A stretch of 64,000 nt of DNA from Microbacterium sp. cf332 (GCF_900102175.1 NZ_FNKN01000004.1:30786-94785), one strand, 5' to 3'. Positions 8,558 through 17,001 are shown, counted from the first letter of the stretch. The notes: generated by a model not told the origin, from the letters alone. A program made the numbers and translations.

Positions 8558-9865
8558 TCACTCCCCGGCGGCTGCCGCGAGCCGATAGGCGTCGAGATAG
8601 TTGCGCGCGTCGTACTGGGCCTGGGCGGAGGTCTTGAGCTCTCCGTCGGGCGCTGCAGCGAGGGCCTCGTCGGCGGCGGTCCGGTACTCCTGCAGCGCCG
8701 CCCAGATGTCGCCGGCGATGCTGAGCTGATCGGGCGTGTGCCCCTCGGCGATGACGCCCTGAGCCGCGATGCTGTCGATCTGCGCACCCATCACGGTCTC
8801 GAAGAAGAAGGGCGCTTCCTCGTCCTCGTAGAACTCGGCGGCGTCCTCGAAGGTGCGCAGCGAGTAGAGCCCGTCGAAGGTCGCGGCCAGGTCCGCAGCC
8901 GAGAGGTCGGAGCCGGTGTAGCTGTTGAGGTAGTCGATGTAGTCCGCGGCGACGCCCTCGGGGTCGGCCTCGAACTCGTCGACGAGGCGGTAGATCACCG
9001 AGGCGTAGCGCAGCAGCGTGTCCCAGTTGTCCTCCGCGAACTCGGTCGTGGTGAGGTAGCCCGAGAAGGTGGCTCGCAGCGAGACGGTCTCATCGGCCGG
9101 AGAGTTCTCGATGACGTCGGGCAGCGCGACGAGCGACTCCCAGCCGTCGCCGAGCAGGCGCACGATCTCCACGGCACCCGTCGGCGAGACGAAGTCCGCT
9201 TGGCCCGCCTGGGCGGCGCGCACGATGTCGGGATTGGCGAGGTAGGTCACGTTCCACGCGCCCATGTCGGTGCCGGCGGTGCTGGTGATGAGCTGGTAGA
9301 AGGTGGGCACGACGCCGTCGCGCAGGATGACGTCCTGACCGTCGAGCTGCGACAGGACCGCGGCGAGCGCCTCGTCGTAGTCCTTGCCCGACTCCATCTC
9401 GTCGGCGAGCGTGCGGTACTTCCCCTCGGGCGCGAGGATGCGGTATCCGTAGAAGACGTCCTGGATCTGGAAGGCCACGACGTTGTCGACGTTGTCCATC
9501 TGCGAGATGAGCGCCGGCGGGTAGCCCGACCCGACCTCGATCTGACCGTTGAGAAGCGGCGTCACGGCGGCGATGAGATCGGCTTTCACGCCGACCGGAG
9601 CGGGGTCGAAGGTGATGCCGACGTCCGAGAAGTAGCCGCGGACGGCACCGGCTGCGGCGAGCATCTCGTCGCCGTAGGGGCTGAGGCCGGCTTTCAGCGT
9701 GACCTCGGGGATGGAATCGCCGGGCTCGCTCAGCTCGGCCGGCGCGAGCGAGGCGGGGGCCGCGCCCTCTCCGGCCGGGGTGTCCGAGGCGCAGCCTGCG
9801 AGCAGGGCGAGGACGGTGAGCGCGGCGGACGCGCCGAGAGTGGCGCGCAGTGCGGGCTTTCGCAT
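8558..9865 (-). CDS. ABC transporter substrate-binding lipoprotein, NitT/TauT type
   Basis: Lipoprotein of 435 aa. A short basic N-terminus (MRKPALR) and hydrophobic core lead to the lipobox LLAGC, so Cys24 is the likely lipidated residue and the protein is held on the outer face of the membrane. The body resembles NrtA/SsuA-type periplasmic-binding proteins (VTLKAGLSPYGDEMLAA, then DVGITFDPAPVGVKADLI). Good RBS (aggag) before ATG. The 100-bp leader between the ligase stop and this start contains an 18-20-bp tandem repeat. It captures the operon's substrate and hands it to the two permeases. Confidence 0.92.
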   Translation of the reverse strand: MRKPALRATLGASAALTVLALLAGCASDTPAGEGAAPASLAPAELSEPGDSIPEVTLKAGLSPYGDEMLAAAGAVRGYFSDVGITFDPAPVGVKADLIAAVTPLLNGQIEVGSGYPPALISQMDNVDNVVAFQIQDVFYGYRILAPEGKYRTLADEMESGKDYDEALAAVLSQLDGQDVILRDGVVPTFYQLITSTAGTDMGAWNVTYLANPDIVRAAQAGQADFVSPTGAVEIVRLLGDGWESLVALPDVIENSPADETVSLRATFSGYLTTTEFAEDNWDTLLRYASVIYRLVDEFEADPEGVAADYIDYLNSYTGSDLSAADLAATFDGLYSLRTFEDAAEFYEDEEAPFFFETVMGAQIDSIAAQGVIAEGHTPDQLSIAGDIWAALQEYRTAADEALAAAPDGELKTSAQAQYDARNYLDAYRLAAAAGE

Positions 9866-9878
9866 GGTGTCTCCTGGT

Positions 9879-9950
9879 GGTGCGTCGGGTGGGTGTGGTG
9901 CGTCGGGTGGGTGTGTGGTGCGTCGGATGGGTCTGGTGCGTCGGCGGATG
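9879..9950. repeat. 18-20-bp tandem repeat, nearly four copies, in operon spacer
   Basis: GGTGCGTCGGGTGGGTGT at 9879-9896, a 20-bp version at 9897-9916, a variant with three changes at 9917-9934, and a partial copy at 9935-9950. On the transcribed minus strand it is C-rich and G-poor (ACACCCACCCGACGCACC), hence poorly structured, and it sits immediately before the SBP ribosome-binding site. Confidence 0.85.
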
Positions 9951-9965
9951 CGGGCGGTGCGGGAA

Positions 9966-11561
9966 TCACGCAGGGGCACGCGATGCGGACGCCGCGTCGA
10001 CCTCGAGCACGCGGGCGCCGACGACCGGCACCCCGCTGTAGAGGTCGTCGACGAGCTGCGCGTGGTGGTCGAACACGACGCGGCGGACGATCTTGCCGCC
10101 CGCGGTGAGCTCGCCGTCGTCGGCACGGAGCGCGCGGGGCACGAGGAGGACCCGGCGGACGCGCTCGGGCGGCGACAGCCGGCTGTTCACCTCGTGCAGC
10201 CCGTCGAGGAGGGCGTCGTCGTCCGGATGCCGTCCGAACACGATCGCGCTCAGGTAGGGCCGCCCGTCGCCGACGAGGAGGACGTCCGGGACGCCCAGCA
10301 CGATCCGCATCCGGTTCTCGGTCGGCTCGGGCGCGATGTTCTTGCCCGTCGACGTGACGAGGAGGTTCTTCTTGCGCCCGGTGATCCACAGGAAGCCGTC
10401 GTCGTCGAGCGAGCCGAGGTCGCCGGTGCGCAGCCACCCGTCGACGAAGGCATCGCGCGTCGCCTCCGGGTCGTCGAGATACCCGACGAAGATGTTCGCG
10501 CCTCGGGCGAGCACTTCGCCGTCGTCGGCGATCCGCAGCTCCACCCCGGGCAGGGCGCGCCCCACGCTCCCGGGCCGCTGCGCGTGCGGTGCGCACAGGG
10601 TCAACGCGGCGGAGCTCTCGGTCAGGCCGTATCCCTCGACGAGCGGTACGCCCGCCCGGGCGTAGGCGTCGAGGATGGCCGCATCGATCGGCGCTCCGCC
10701 CGTGAGCGCGTACTTCAACCGGGTGCCGAAGACCTCGCGCAGGCGCTGCGGATCGCCGCCCACGCGGTGATAGGCACTCTCGAACAGCCGCGGCACTCCG
10801 GGCACGTAGGTCGGACGGCTCTGCCGGATCTGCTCGAGGAGGTCCGGTGTCGCGCCGCTGCCGTAGACGAGCTCGCCGCCGAGGGCGAGCGTGGAGAACT
10901 GCTGCAGCCGAGCCGAGACATGGGCCAGCGGGAGGTAGACGAAGGCGTGCTCGCGATGCTCCGCCCCCTCGGGTCCGGCCGCCTCGAACGCGGCCGCCGC
11001 ACTCACGACGGCGATCCAGTTCGCGTGGGTCAGGATGCAACCCTTCGGGGCGCCGGTGGATCCCGACGAGAAGACGATCGAGAAGGTCCGGTCTTCCGGC
11101 ACTCCCGCCGACCGACGCTCGACGACCTCGCTCTGGGCGGCCGTCAGCTCGGCGGGGCCGGCGAGCGCGACATCCGCGCCCCCTTCGGCCAGCCGCAGCA
11201 CGACGGCCGACGTCGGCGGCAGGTCGTCGCGATCCGTGACGACGACCGCCGGCCGGGTCCGAGCCAGGAGGTCCGCGACCTGGTGCACCGACGACGTCGG
11301 GTACACCGGCACCGACGGCGCGCCGATCGTCGCGGCGGCGAGGTCGACGACGGTCCACGCCGGCGAGGTCTGCGCGACGATCATGACAGGCGCCTCGGCT
11401 CCCGCCCCGGCGTCGGCGAGGATCGCAGCCGCGCGACGCACCTCGTCGTGGAGCTCGCCGTAGGTGCGCGACACCCACGAACCGGCGCGCTGATACCGCT
11501 GCGCGTTCGCCGCATTGCCCGCGCGCAGGTGCGACGAGAGCCAGGAAGCGATCGGGGTCAT
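9966..11561 (-). CDS. Acyl-CoA ligase (AMP-dependent synthetase, FadD-like)
   Basis: ANL-superfamily adenylating enzyme, 531 aa. Phosphate-binding loop SSGSTGAPKG near residue 172; the acyl-pocket/adenine region GYGLTESSAA near 318; hinge and A10-type segment TGRKKNLLVTSTGKNIAPEP near 395-415, where the last Lys is the expected catalytic lysine. It forms acyl-AMP and then acyl-CoA from a carboxylic acid. First gene of the ABC importer operon, which implies coupled uptake and activation of one acid. The start codon lies 2 bp from palindromic operator site B, so the operator overlaps the ribosome-binding region. Chain length or ring preference cannot be inferred. Confidence 0.92.
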   Translation of the reverse strand: MTPIASWLSSHLRAGNAANAQRYQRAGSWVSRTYGELHDEVRRAAAILADAGAGAEAPVMIVAQTSPAWTVVDLAAATIGAPSVPVYPTSSVHQVADLLARTRPAVVVTDRDDLPPTSAVVLRLAEGGADVALAGPAELTAAQSEVVERRSAGVPEDRTFSIVFSSGSTGAPKGCILTHANWIAVVSAAAAFEAAGPEGAEHREHAFVYLPLAHVSARLQQFSTLALGGELVYGSGATPDLLEQIRQSRPTYVPGVPRLFESAYHRVGGDPQRLREVFGTRLKYALTGGAPIDAAILDAYARAGVPLVEGYGLTESSAALTLCAPHAQRPGSVGRALPGVELRIADDGEVLARGANIFVGYLDDPEATRDAFVDGWLRTGDLGSLDDDGFLWITGRKKNLLVTSTGKNIAPEPTENRMRIVLGVPDVLLVGDGRPYLSAIVFGRHPDDDALLDGLHEVNSRLSPPERVRRVLLVPRALRADDGELTAGGKIVRRVVFDHHAQLVDDLYSGVPVVGARVLEVDAASASRAPA

Positions 11562-11563
11562 GA

Positions 11564-11578
11564 TTCCACCTAATGGAA
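11564..11578. promoter_or_regulatory. IclR-type operator, site B
   Basis: TTCCACCTAATGGAA shares both 5-bp arms and the 5-bp spacing with site A at 4254-4268. It lies directly upstream of the ligase ATG on the minus strand and includes the GGTGG that would serve as ribosome-binding site. GGTATC direct repeats follow at 11581 and 11595. No confident -35/-10 pair is recognised. Confidence 0.6.
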
Positions 11579-11702
11579 GAGGTATCTATCTGGTGGTATC
11601 AATCTAGATGGCCGCCTCCGCGCGAGCCGTCGATTTCGCCCATTCGTAACAGGCCTTTTACACGTCGGCGAGGCACCCGCTGCTCCCCGGACCGCGAACG
11701 CG

Positions 11703-11739
11703 CGAGTCCCCGCGACCGTCATCCGGCCGCGGGGACTCG
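11703..11739 (-). terminator. Hairpin terminator of the dipeptide-type ABC operon
   Basis: CGAGTCCCCGCG (11703-11714) pairs perfectly with CGCGGGGACTCG (11728-11739) around a 13-nt loop. It begins about 13 bp past the stop of the SBP gene at 11753. There is no U-tract, as is common in high-GC actinobacteria. Confidence 0.65.
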
Positions 11740-11752
11740 TGCTCGTGCTCGG

Positions 11753-13345
11753 TCAGTCCTGCATCGAGATGCCGGTGAAGTCGATCCACCAGCTCTTCGG
11801 CTGCTCGTAACCGGTGACCGCCGCCGACATCGCGCGGGGCGCGGTGTCGTTGACGACGAAGAGCCAGGCGGCATCCTCGGTCACCAGGTGACCCACCTCG
11901 GTCAGCAGCGCGGCGCGCTCCTCGTCGTCGACCGTCGTCAGGGCCTGGTCGTACAGCGCCTCGGCCTCGGGGTTGCAGTATCCGAAGAAGTTGCCGTCGC
12001 AGCCGAACCAGAAGCCCTTCCAGCTCGAGGGCTGCTCCAGGCTGAAGGCCTGGTTGGCGGCCTGCCATCCGGTGTCGCCCTCACCGAGCTGGGCGTACAT
12101 GCCCGAGAAGTCGACGGGCTCGAGCGAGACGTCGATGCCGACGGCGGCGAGCTGCGTCTGCAGCGCCTCGTTCATCGACTTCGCCTGCATCGCACCCGAC
12201 CCGGCGGTGATGTAGCCGACCGTGACGTCGAGCCCGTCCGGGTAGCCGGCTTCGGCCAGCAGAGCTTTCGCCTTCTCGGGGTCGTAGTCGTAGAGGTCGT
12301 CGTCCTCGGTGTAGTACAGGCTCGCGCTGGCGAACATCTGATGCGCGGGCACCGCTGTGCCGTGCAGCAGGTCGTCGGCGATGGCCTCACGGTCGATCGC
12401 GTAGTTCATCGCCTGGCGCACACGGATGTCGTCGAACGGTGCCTCGCCCGTCATGAGCTGCCACGACCACTCCCAGTCGAACGCGTTGCCGGTGGCGACG
12501 AAGCCCGCCGACTCGAGGCTCGCGAGGTCGTCGGGCTGAGCGGCCTCGATCCAGTCGACACGGCCCGAGCGCAGGGCGGCGGTGCGGGCGGACGGGTCGG
12601 GGATGAGCTCGACCGTCAGCCGGTCGAGCTGGGGCACCTCGCCCCAGTAGTCGTCGTTGCGCACGAACGAGATCGACTGGTTCTGCTGCAGTTCGTCGAA
12701 CACGAACGGTCCGGTGCCGACGGGGTTCGTCGCCTGGCCTGCGGCGCCCGACTCGTCGAGCGAGGTGGGGCTGGCGAAGTAGACGTTGTAGAGGTCGGCG
12801 AGGAAGAACGCGAAGGGCTGGTTGAGGGTGAAGGTCACCGTCATGTCGTCGACCTTCTCGACCGAGTCGACGAAGTTCAGCACCGTGTAATAGGTGATGA
12901 GCACGGGGTCGTAGTTGGGGTCGGTCTCATCCATGTACCGGTCGATGTTGTAGATGAGCGCATCGGCGTCCCAGTCGGTGCCGTCGTGGAAGGTGACGCC
13001 GTCCTGCAGGGTGAAGGTGTAGCTGAGCCCGTCGTCGGCGACCTCCCACGACGATGCGAGGGCGGGAGCCACCCCGGCGGGCGCGTCGGGGTCGGATACG
13101 TCGCGCTTGGTGAGGCCCTCGTAGACGAGGTTGCCGATCAGCCGCTGCCCCTCGTACCCGGCGGTCGTGATCGCGCCGGTGTCGAGGCTCGGGAACGACG
13201 CCATCTGCGAACCGATGACGAGCGTCTGCTCGCCGTCGGACGACGACAAGGTGCCGGCTGCGCACGACGACAGGGCGAGGGAGGCGGCGAGGGCGACGGT
13301 GACGCCGAGCAGCGTCCGGCGTCGCGGTGAGGTGAGGGATGGCAT
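11753..13345 (-). CDS. ABC transporter substrate-binding lipoprotein, dipeptide/nickel type
   Basis: Family-5 extracellular solute-binding protein of 530 aa. The N-terminus has basic residues (SPRRRTLLG), a hydrophobic core and lipobox LSSC, making it a lipoprotein. The body shows the family hallmark region DGLSYTFTLQDGVTFHDGTDW about 90-110 residues in, followed by the DPSARTAALRSGRVDWIEAA region. A GTG eight codons upstream is possible, but the ATG at 13345 has aggag four bases before it. It is the last gene of a five-gene importer operon, 63 bp after the second ATPase. Family substrates are oligopeptides, nickel-chelates or glutathione; the specific ligand is not evident. Confidence 0.92.
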   Translation of the reverse strand: MPSLTSPRRRTLLGVTVALAASLALSSCAAGTLSSSDGEQTLVIGSQMASFPSLDTGAITTAGYEGQRLIGNLVYEGLTKRDVSDPDAPAGVAPALASSWEVADDGLSYTFTLQDGVTFHDGTDWDADALIYNIDRYMDETDPNYDPVLITYYTVLNFVDSVEKVDDMTVTFTLNQPFAFFLADLYNVYFASPTSLDESGAAGQATNPVGTGPFVFDELQQNQSISFVRNDDYWGEVPQLDRLTVELIPDPSARTAALRSGRVDWIEAAQPDDLASLESAGFVATGNAFDWEWSWQLMTGEAPFDDIRVRQAMNYAIDREAIADDLLHGTAVPAHQMFASASLYYTEDDDLYDYDPEKAKALLAEAGYPDGLDVTVGYITAGSGAMQAKSMNEALQTQLAAVGIDVSLEPVDFSGMYAQLGEGDTGWQAANQAFSLEQPSSWKGFWFGCDGNFFGYCNPEAEALYDQALTTVDDEERAALLTEVGHLVTEDAAWLFVVNDTAPRAMSAAVTGYEQPKSWWIDFTGISMQD

Positions 13346-13408
13346 GGTTCTCCTGGAGGTGGAGGCCACGTCGCAACGGGGCCGGTGAGTGGGTGCGGGA
13401 TGGTGCCT

Positions 13409-14164
13409 TCAGGCGGGGATCGGGTGACGTGCCGCCAGAAGCTCTCGGGTGTATGCGTCCGACGGTGCACTCAGCACGTCGGCGGTGCGCCCGCCCTCGA
13501 CCGCGCGGCCGCGGTTGAGGACGAGCAGGTCGTCGGCGATGTGCTCGACGACGGCCAGGTCGTGGGTGATGAAGAACATGGCGACGCCGAGCTCGGCCTG
13601 CAGCTCGGCGAAGGTGTTCAGCACCTGCGCCTGCACCGACTTGTCGAGCGCCGACACGGCCTCGTCGCAGACGAGCAGCTTGGGGCGCCCGGCGATGGCT
13701 CGGGCGATGGCGATGCGCTGGGCCTGGCCGCCCGACAGCTCGTGCGGGTAGGCGTGGGCGTAGTCGGCCGAGAGGCTGACGGTCTGCAGCAGATCGGCGA
13801 TGCGCCCCCGCCATTCACGCCGCGCGACGCCCTGGGCCGACAGCTGGAACGCCAGGCTCTCCCCCACCGTGGCGGTGGGGTTCAGGGCGTTGCGCGGGTC
13901 CTGCGGCACCAGCTGGAAGTCGCGTCGCGCACGCCGCAGCTGGGTGCGGTTCAGCGCGAACAGGTCGCGGCCGGCGAGCCGCACGGTGCCGGCATCCGGC
14001 TTCATCAGGCGCATGACGATGCGGCCGAGCGTCGACTTGCCGCTGCCCGACTCGCCGACGATCCCGAGCGTGCGGCCGGGTTCGATGCGGAAGTCCACGC
14101 CGTGCAGCGCGGTGAAGTCGCCGAACGTCTTGACGATTCCCTGGCCTTCGAGGATGGCGCTCAC
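13409..14164 (-). CDS. ABC transporter ATP-binding protein, OppF/DppF-like
   Basis: ATPase of 251 aa. Walker A GESGSGKST, Q-loop region VPQDPRNALNP, signature LSGGQAQR and Walker B LLVCDEAVSALD are all intact. It starts at GTG overlapping the upstream ATPase stop by 4 bp (GTGA). The usual OppF C-terminal oligopeptide-binding extension is short, with only about 15 residues after the last strand. It pairs with the ATPase at 14161-15129 to drive the dipeptide-type importer. Confidence 0.92.
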   Translation of the reverse strand: MSAILEGQGIVKTFGDFTALHGVDFRIEPGRTLGIVGESGSGKSTLGRIVMRLMKPDAGTVRLAGRDLFALNRTQLRRARRDFQLVPQDPRNALNPTATVGESLAFQLSAQGVARREWRGRIADLLQTVSLSADYAHAYPHELSGGQAQRIAIARAIAGRPKLLVCDEAVSALDKSVQAQVLNTFAELQAELGVAMFFITHDLAVVEHIADDLLVLNRGRAVEGGRTADVLSAPSDAYTRELLAARHPIPA

Positions 14165-15129
14165 TGGGCGAACCCGCTTTCTGCTGCGACGGCGTGGCCG
14201 GGGGCGACCTCGAGGAGCGGCCCCCAGTCGCGGCGCGTCCGCACCGCCTCGGGGACGACGGCGAGCTGTCCGCGGGGCACGCCCGCCGAGGGCTCGGCCG
14301 CGAGCAGCGCACGGGTGTAGTCGTGACGCGGCGATCCGAGGAGGGTCGGCGCGAAGCCGAGCTCGACGATCTGACCGCCGAGCATGACGGCGACGCGGTC
14401 GTGCGGTTGCGACGCGATGCGGGCGGCGATCCCGATGTCGTGGGTGATGAATAGGATGGCGGTGTGCAGCCGGTGCCGCAGGTCGTCGAGCAGCCCGACC
14501 ACGTGGGCTCCGACCGAGGCGTCGAGGGCACTCGAGGGCTCGTCGGCGACGATGAGCTCCGGTCCGCAGCTGATCGCGATGGCGATCGCGATGCGCTGCC
14601 GCATCCCGCCCGACACCTCGTGCGGATAGCAGCGGATGACGCGGCGGGGTTCGCGGATCTGCACCTGGTCGAGCAGCTCGACCGCGCGCTCCTTCGCCGC
14701 CGCTCGGGTCGCGACCTGCCGGTGCTGCAGCAGCGTCTCGACGATCTGCGCGCCGATCTGCCGCATCGGGTCGAGCGACGAGTTCGGGTCCTGCGGCACG
14801 ACGCCGATGCGGTCGCCGTGCAGCGCCCGCAGCTGGGCGCGGGATCCGGCCACGAGGTCGACGCCGTCGAACACGGCGCTGCCGGTCACCGTGGCGCTCG
14901 GCGGCGCGAGACCCGTGATCGCGCGGGCGAACACGGTCTTGCCGCTGCCCGATTCTCCGAGCAGCACGGTGACCTGGCCGCGCTCGAGGCCGAGTCCGAT
15001 GCCGTCGATGACGGTGCTGGGCGTCTTGCCCGGGCGGGGGAACGAGACCCGGATGTCGGTCGCGTCGAGCACGAGCGGCACGGTCGGCGCGAGGGCTCCG
15101 GCGGGGACGGAGGCGAGCAGGTCGCTCAT
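14161..15129 (-). CDS. ABC transporter ATP-binding protein, OppD/DppD-like
   Basis: ATPase of 322 aa. Walker A GESGSGKTV, Q-loop VPQDPNSSLDP, signature VSGGMRQR and Walker B LIVADEPSSALD are present. A C-terminal extension (from about residue 255, PRHDYTRALLAAEPS) corresponds to the oligopeptide/dipeptide transporter C-terminal region. The ATG overlaps the permease stop by 4 bp. In Walker A a Val replaces the usual second Ser/Thr after GKT, which is tolerated in this family. Confidence 0.92.
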   Translation of the reverse strand: MSDLLASVPAGALAPTVPLVLDATDIRVSFPRPGKTPSTVIDGIGLGLERGQVTVLLGESGSGKTVFARAITGLAPPSATVTGSAVFDGVDLVAGSRAQLRALHGDRIGVVPQDPNSSLDPMRQIGAQIVETLLQHRQVATRAAAKERAVELLDQVQIREPRRVIRCYPHEVSGGMRQRIAIAIAISCGPELIVADEPSSALDASVGAHVVGLLDDLRHRLHTAILFITHDIGIAARIASQPHDRVAVMLGGQIVELGFAPTLLGSPRHDYTRALLAAEPSAGVPRGQLAVVPEAVRTRRDWGPLLEVAPGHAVAAESGFAQ

Positions 15130-16013
15130 GACTGCGCTCCCTTTCCGGCGATCGCGTCGCGCAGGCCGTCGCCGACGAGCGGGAACAGCATCGAGAGCAT
15201 GAGGATGACGACGACCGGCGCGAGCGCGAGCGACACGTCGGTGTAGATCGCGGCCTGCATCTCGAACAGGATCGATCCGAGCTCGGGCTGCGGCGACGGC
15301 ACCCCGAGGCCGATGAACCCGAGTCCGCCCGCGATGGCGACGTTCGCGCCGACGAGCGACGTCGAGTACGCGAGCACGGCCGGCAGGGCCACCGGGATGA
15401 TCTGCCGCACGAGGATGTCGACGTCGGTCGCACCGCTCGATCGTGCGGCCGTGACGAAGTCGAGGTCGCGGATGCGGGCCACCTCGGTCTCGGCGATGCG
15501 CGCGACCGGCGCGATCCACACGAGCGTCAGGGCCAGGATCAGGGTGCCGAGTCCAACGCCGAGCGAGATCGCGAGCAGCAGCGCGAGCAGCACGCCGGGG
15601 AACGCGAAGAGCAGGTCGACGCCGCGCATCAGGATCGTGTTGACGGTCTTGTTGGCGAGTCCGGCGATCGTGCCGATCGCGAGTCCGAGCAGCGTCGCGA
15701 TCACGATGGGCACGACGCCCGCGATGAGCGAGGTGCGGGTGCCGTAGAGCAGGCGGCTCAGCATGTCGCGCCCCTGCGTGTCGGTGCCCAGCAGGTGCCC
15801 GTCGGTGAAGAACGGCGAGAGCCGGGTCGACAGGTCGCCGGTGAGGGGATCGGCGATCGGCAGCAGCGGCGCGGCGACGGCGAGCGCGGCCAGCAGGACG
15901 ACGACCGACAGTGCGACGCGGCTGCGCAACGGCATCCGTCGCAGGATCGAACGGCGGCGGAAGCGCGGTGCGGCCTCGACCGGCACCCGCTCCCTGACGA
16001 AGATGGAGGTCAC
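15126..16013 (-). CDS. ABC transporter permease, DppC-like
   Basis: Permease of 295 aa with an N-terminal cytoplasmic stretch, a first membrane helix near residues 33-52 (VALSVVVLLAALAVAAPLL), the periplasmic HLLGTDTQGRDMLSRLLYGTR segment diagnostic of DppC/OppC proteins, and five further helices. GTG start overlaps the upstream permease stop by 4 bp (GTGA). Together with the DppB-like subunit it forms the translocation channel. Confidence 0.92.
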   Translation of the reverse strand: MTSIFVRERVPVEAAPRFRRRSILRRMPLRSRVALSVVVLLAALAVAAPLLPIADPLTGDLSTRLSPFFTDGHLLGTDTQGRDMLSRLLYGTRTSLIAGVVPIVIATLLGLAIGTIAGLANKTVNTILMRGVDLLFAFPGVLLALLLAISLGVGLGTLILALTLVWIAPVARIAETEVARIRDLDFVTAARSSGATDVDILVRQIIPVALPAVLAYSTSLVGANVAIAGGLGFIGLGVPSPQPELGSILFEMQAAIYTDVSLALAPVVVILMLSMLFPLVGDGLRDAIAGKGAQS

Positions 16014-16987
16014 GCGCGTCCCTTTCTGATCCGCGGGTCGAGCAGGGCGTTGACGACGTCGGCGAGCAGGAGCACGACGACGAAGATGACGGCGATGAGC
16101 AGGGCGACGGCCTGCACCAGCGTGTAGTCGCGCAGCCCGACCGACTGGACGACGAGGGCGCCGAGCCCGGGGATGCTGAAGATCTGCTCGACGAAGAGAG
16201 CGCCGCCGAGCATCGTCCCCACCTGGATGCCGAGCACCGTAATCATCGGCGGCAGCGCGTTGTGGTGGGCGTGCACGGTGATGCGCCACGGCGAGAGCCC
16301 GCGGGCGCGGAGGGTCGGCAGCAGCTCGGATGCCGACAGCGTCGAGATCGAGGTCTTCAACGATCGGGCCATCTGGGCGCCCGGCGCGAGCGCCAGGGCG
16401 ATCGCGGGCAGGGCGAGGTGCGTCAGGACGTCGACGGCGGACCCGTCGCCGCGGGTGCTGATGCCGCCGGCGGGGAAGAGCGGCAGCAGCACGGCGAACG
16501 CGATGAGCAGCAGCAGGGCGACGGTGTACTGCGGCGCCGACAGGAACAACGCCTCCGCCGCGTCGACCGCGCGGCGCAGGCCGCGCCACGGCGACGTCGC
16601 GAGGTTGCCCATGACGAGGGCGAGGAGGATCGCGATGACGCTCGCGGCCGTGCCGAGCAGCAGAGTGTTCTGCAGGGCCGGTCCGATGATGTCGGTGACC
16701 GGACGGCCCTGGCTGTACGAGTAGCCGAGGTCGCCCGAGAACAGGTGGCCGAGCCAGATCGTGAATTGGGCCAGGAGGGGCTGGTCGAGGCCCATGACCG
16801 TGCGCAGCCGGGCCCGCTCGTCGGGCGTACTGTCGGTACCGAGGATCGTGAGCGCCGGGTCTCCCGGAATCGCTCGGATCGCGAAGAACACGACGATCGC
16901 GATGAACAGCGCCGTGACGATCGTCATCGCGAGCCGTCCGACGACGAGCCGGATGAGCCGGTTTTGCGCTATGGCTTTGTAGTCCAT
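16010..16987 (-). CDS. ABC transporter permease, DppB-like
   Basis: Permease of 325 aa, first gene of the operon. The N-terminal helix (LAMTIVTALFIAIVVFFAI) is followed by RAIPGDPALTILG, the classic DppB/OppB motif, and the EAA loop is RARGLSPWRITVHAHHNALPP. Start is at ATG 16987 (MDYKAIAQ). There is no ribosome-binding site, but TACTAAT sits 8 bp upstream, so the mRNA may be leaderless. In-frame GTG/ATG codons further upstream give a low-complexity Arg/Pro stretch and are rejected. A PadR-type regulator is divergently transcribed and likely controls this promoter. Confidence 0.88.
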   Translation of the reverse strand: MDYKAIAQNRLIRLVVGRLAMTIVTALFIAIVVFFAIRAIPGDPALTILGTDSTPDERARLRTVMGLDQPLLAQFTIWLGHLFSGDLGYSYSQGRPVTDIIGPALQNTLLLGTAASVIAILLALVMGNLATSPWRGLRRAVDAAEALFLSAPQYTVALLLLIAFAVLLPLFPAGGISTRGDGSAVDVLTHLALPAIALALAPGAQMARSLKTSISTLSASELLPTLRARGLSPWRITVHAHHNALPPMITVLGIQVGTMLGGALFVEQIFSIPGLGALVVQSVGLRDYTLVQAVALLIAVIFVVVLLLADVVNALLDPRIRKGRA

Positions 16988-17001
16988 AATTGGAATTAGT
17001 A
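16983..17001 (-). promoter_or_regulatory. Leaderless promoter with overlapping dyad, dipeptide-type ABC operon
   Basis: TACTAAT on the minus strand (17001-16995) is placed so that transcription would begin at about the A of the ATG. The dyad TCCATAATTGGA (16983-16994) overlaps the start codon and could be a PadR or IclR-like operator. A related TCCAATTCTG occurs at 18448-18457. No -35 is recognised. Confidence 0.4.

Noticed and set aside
9879..9950. Tandem repeat as a CRISPR array
   Set aside because: Units are contiguous without spacers, are only 18-20 bp, and no cas genes are present.
8411..13330. Several 500-620-codon plus-strand frames opposite the ABC and ligase genes
   Set aside because: Antisense shadows; the minus-strand proteins carry complete Walker, AMP-binding and lipobox motifs.
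11753..16987. Naming the ABC operon as a specific dipeptide or nickel importer
   Set aside because: Subunit types are clear, but ligand specificity in this family cannot be read from sequence.
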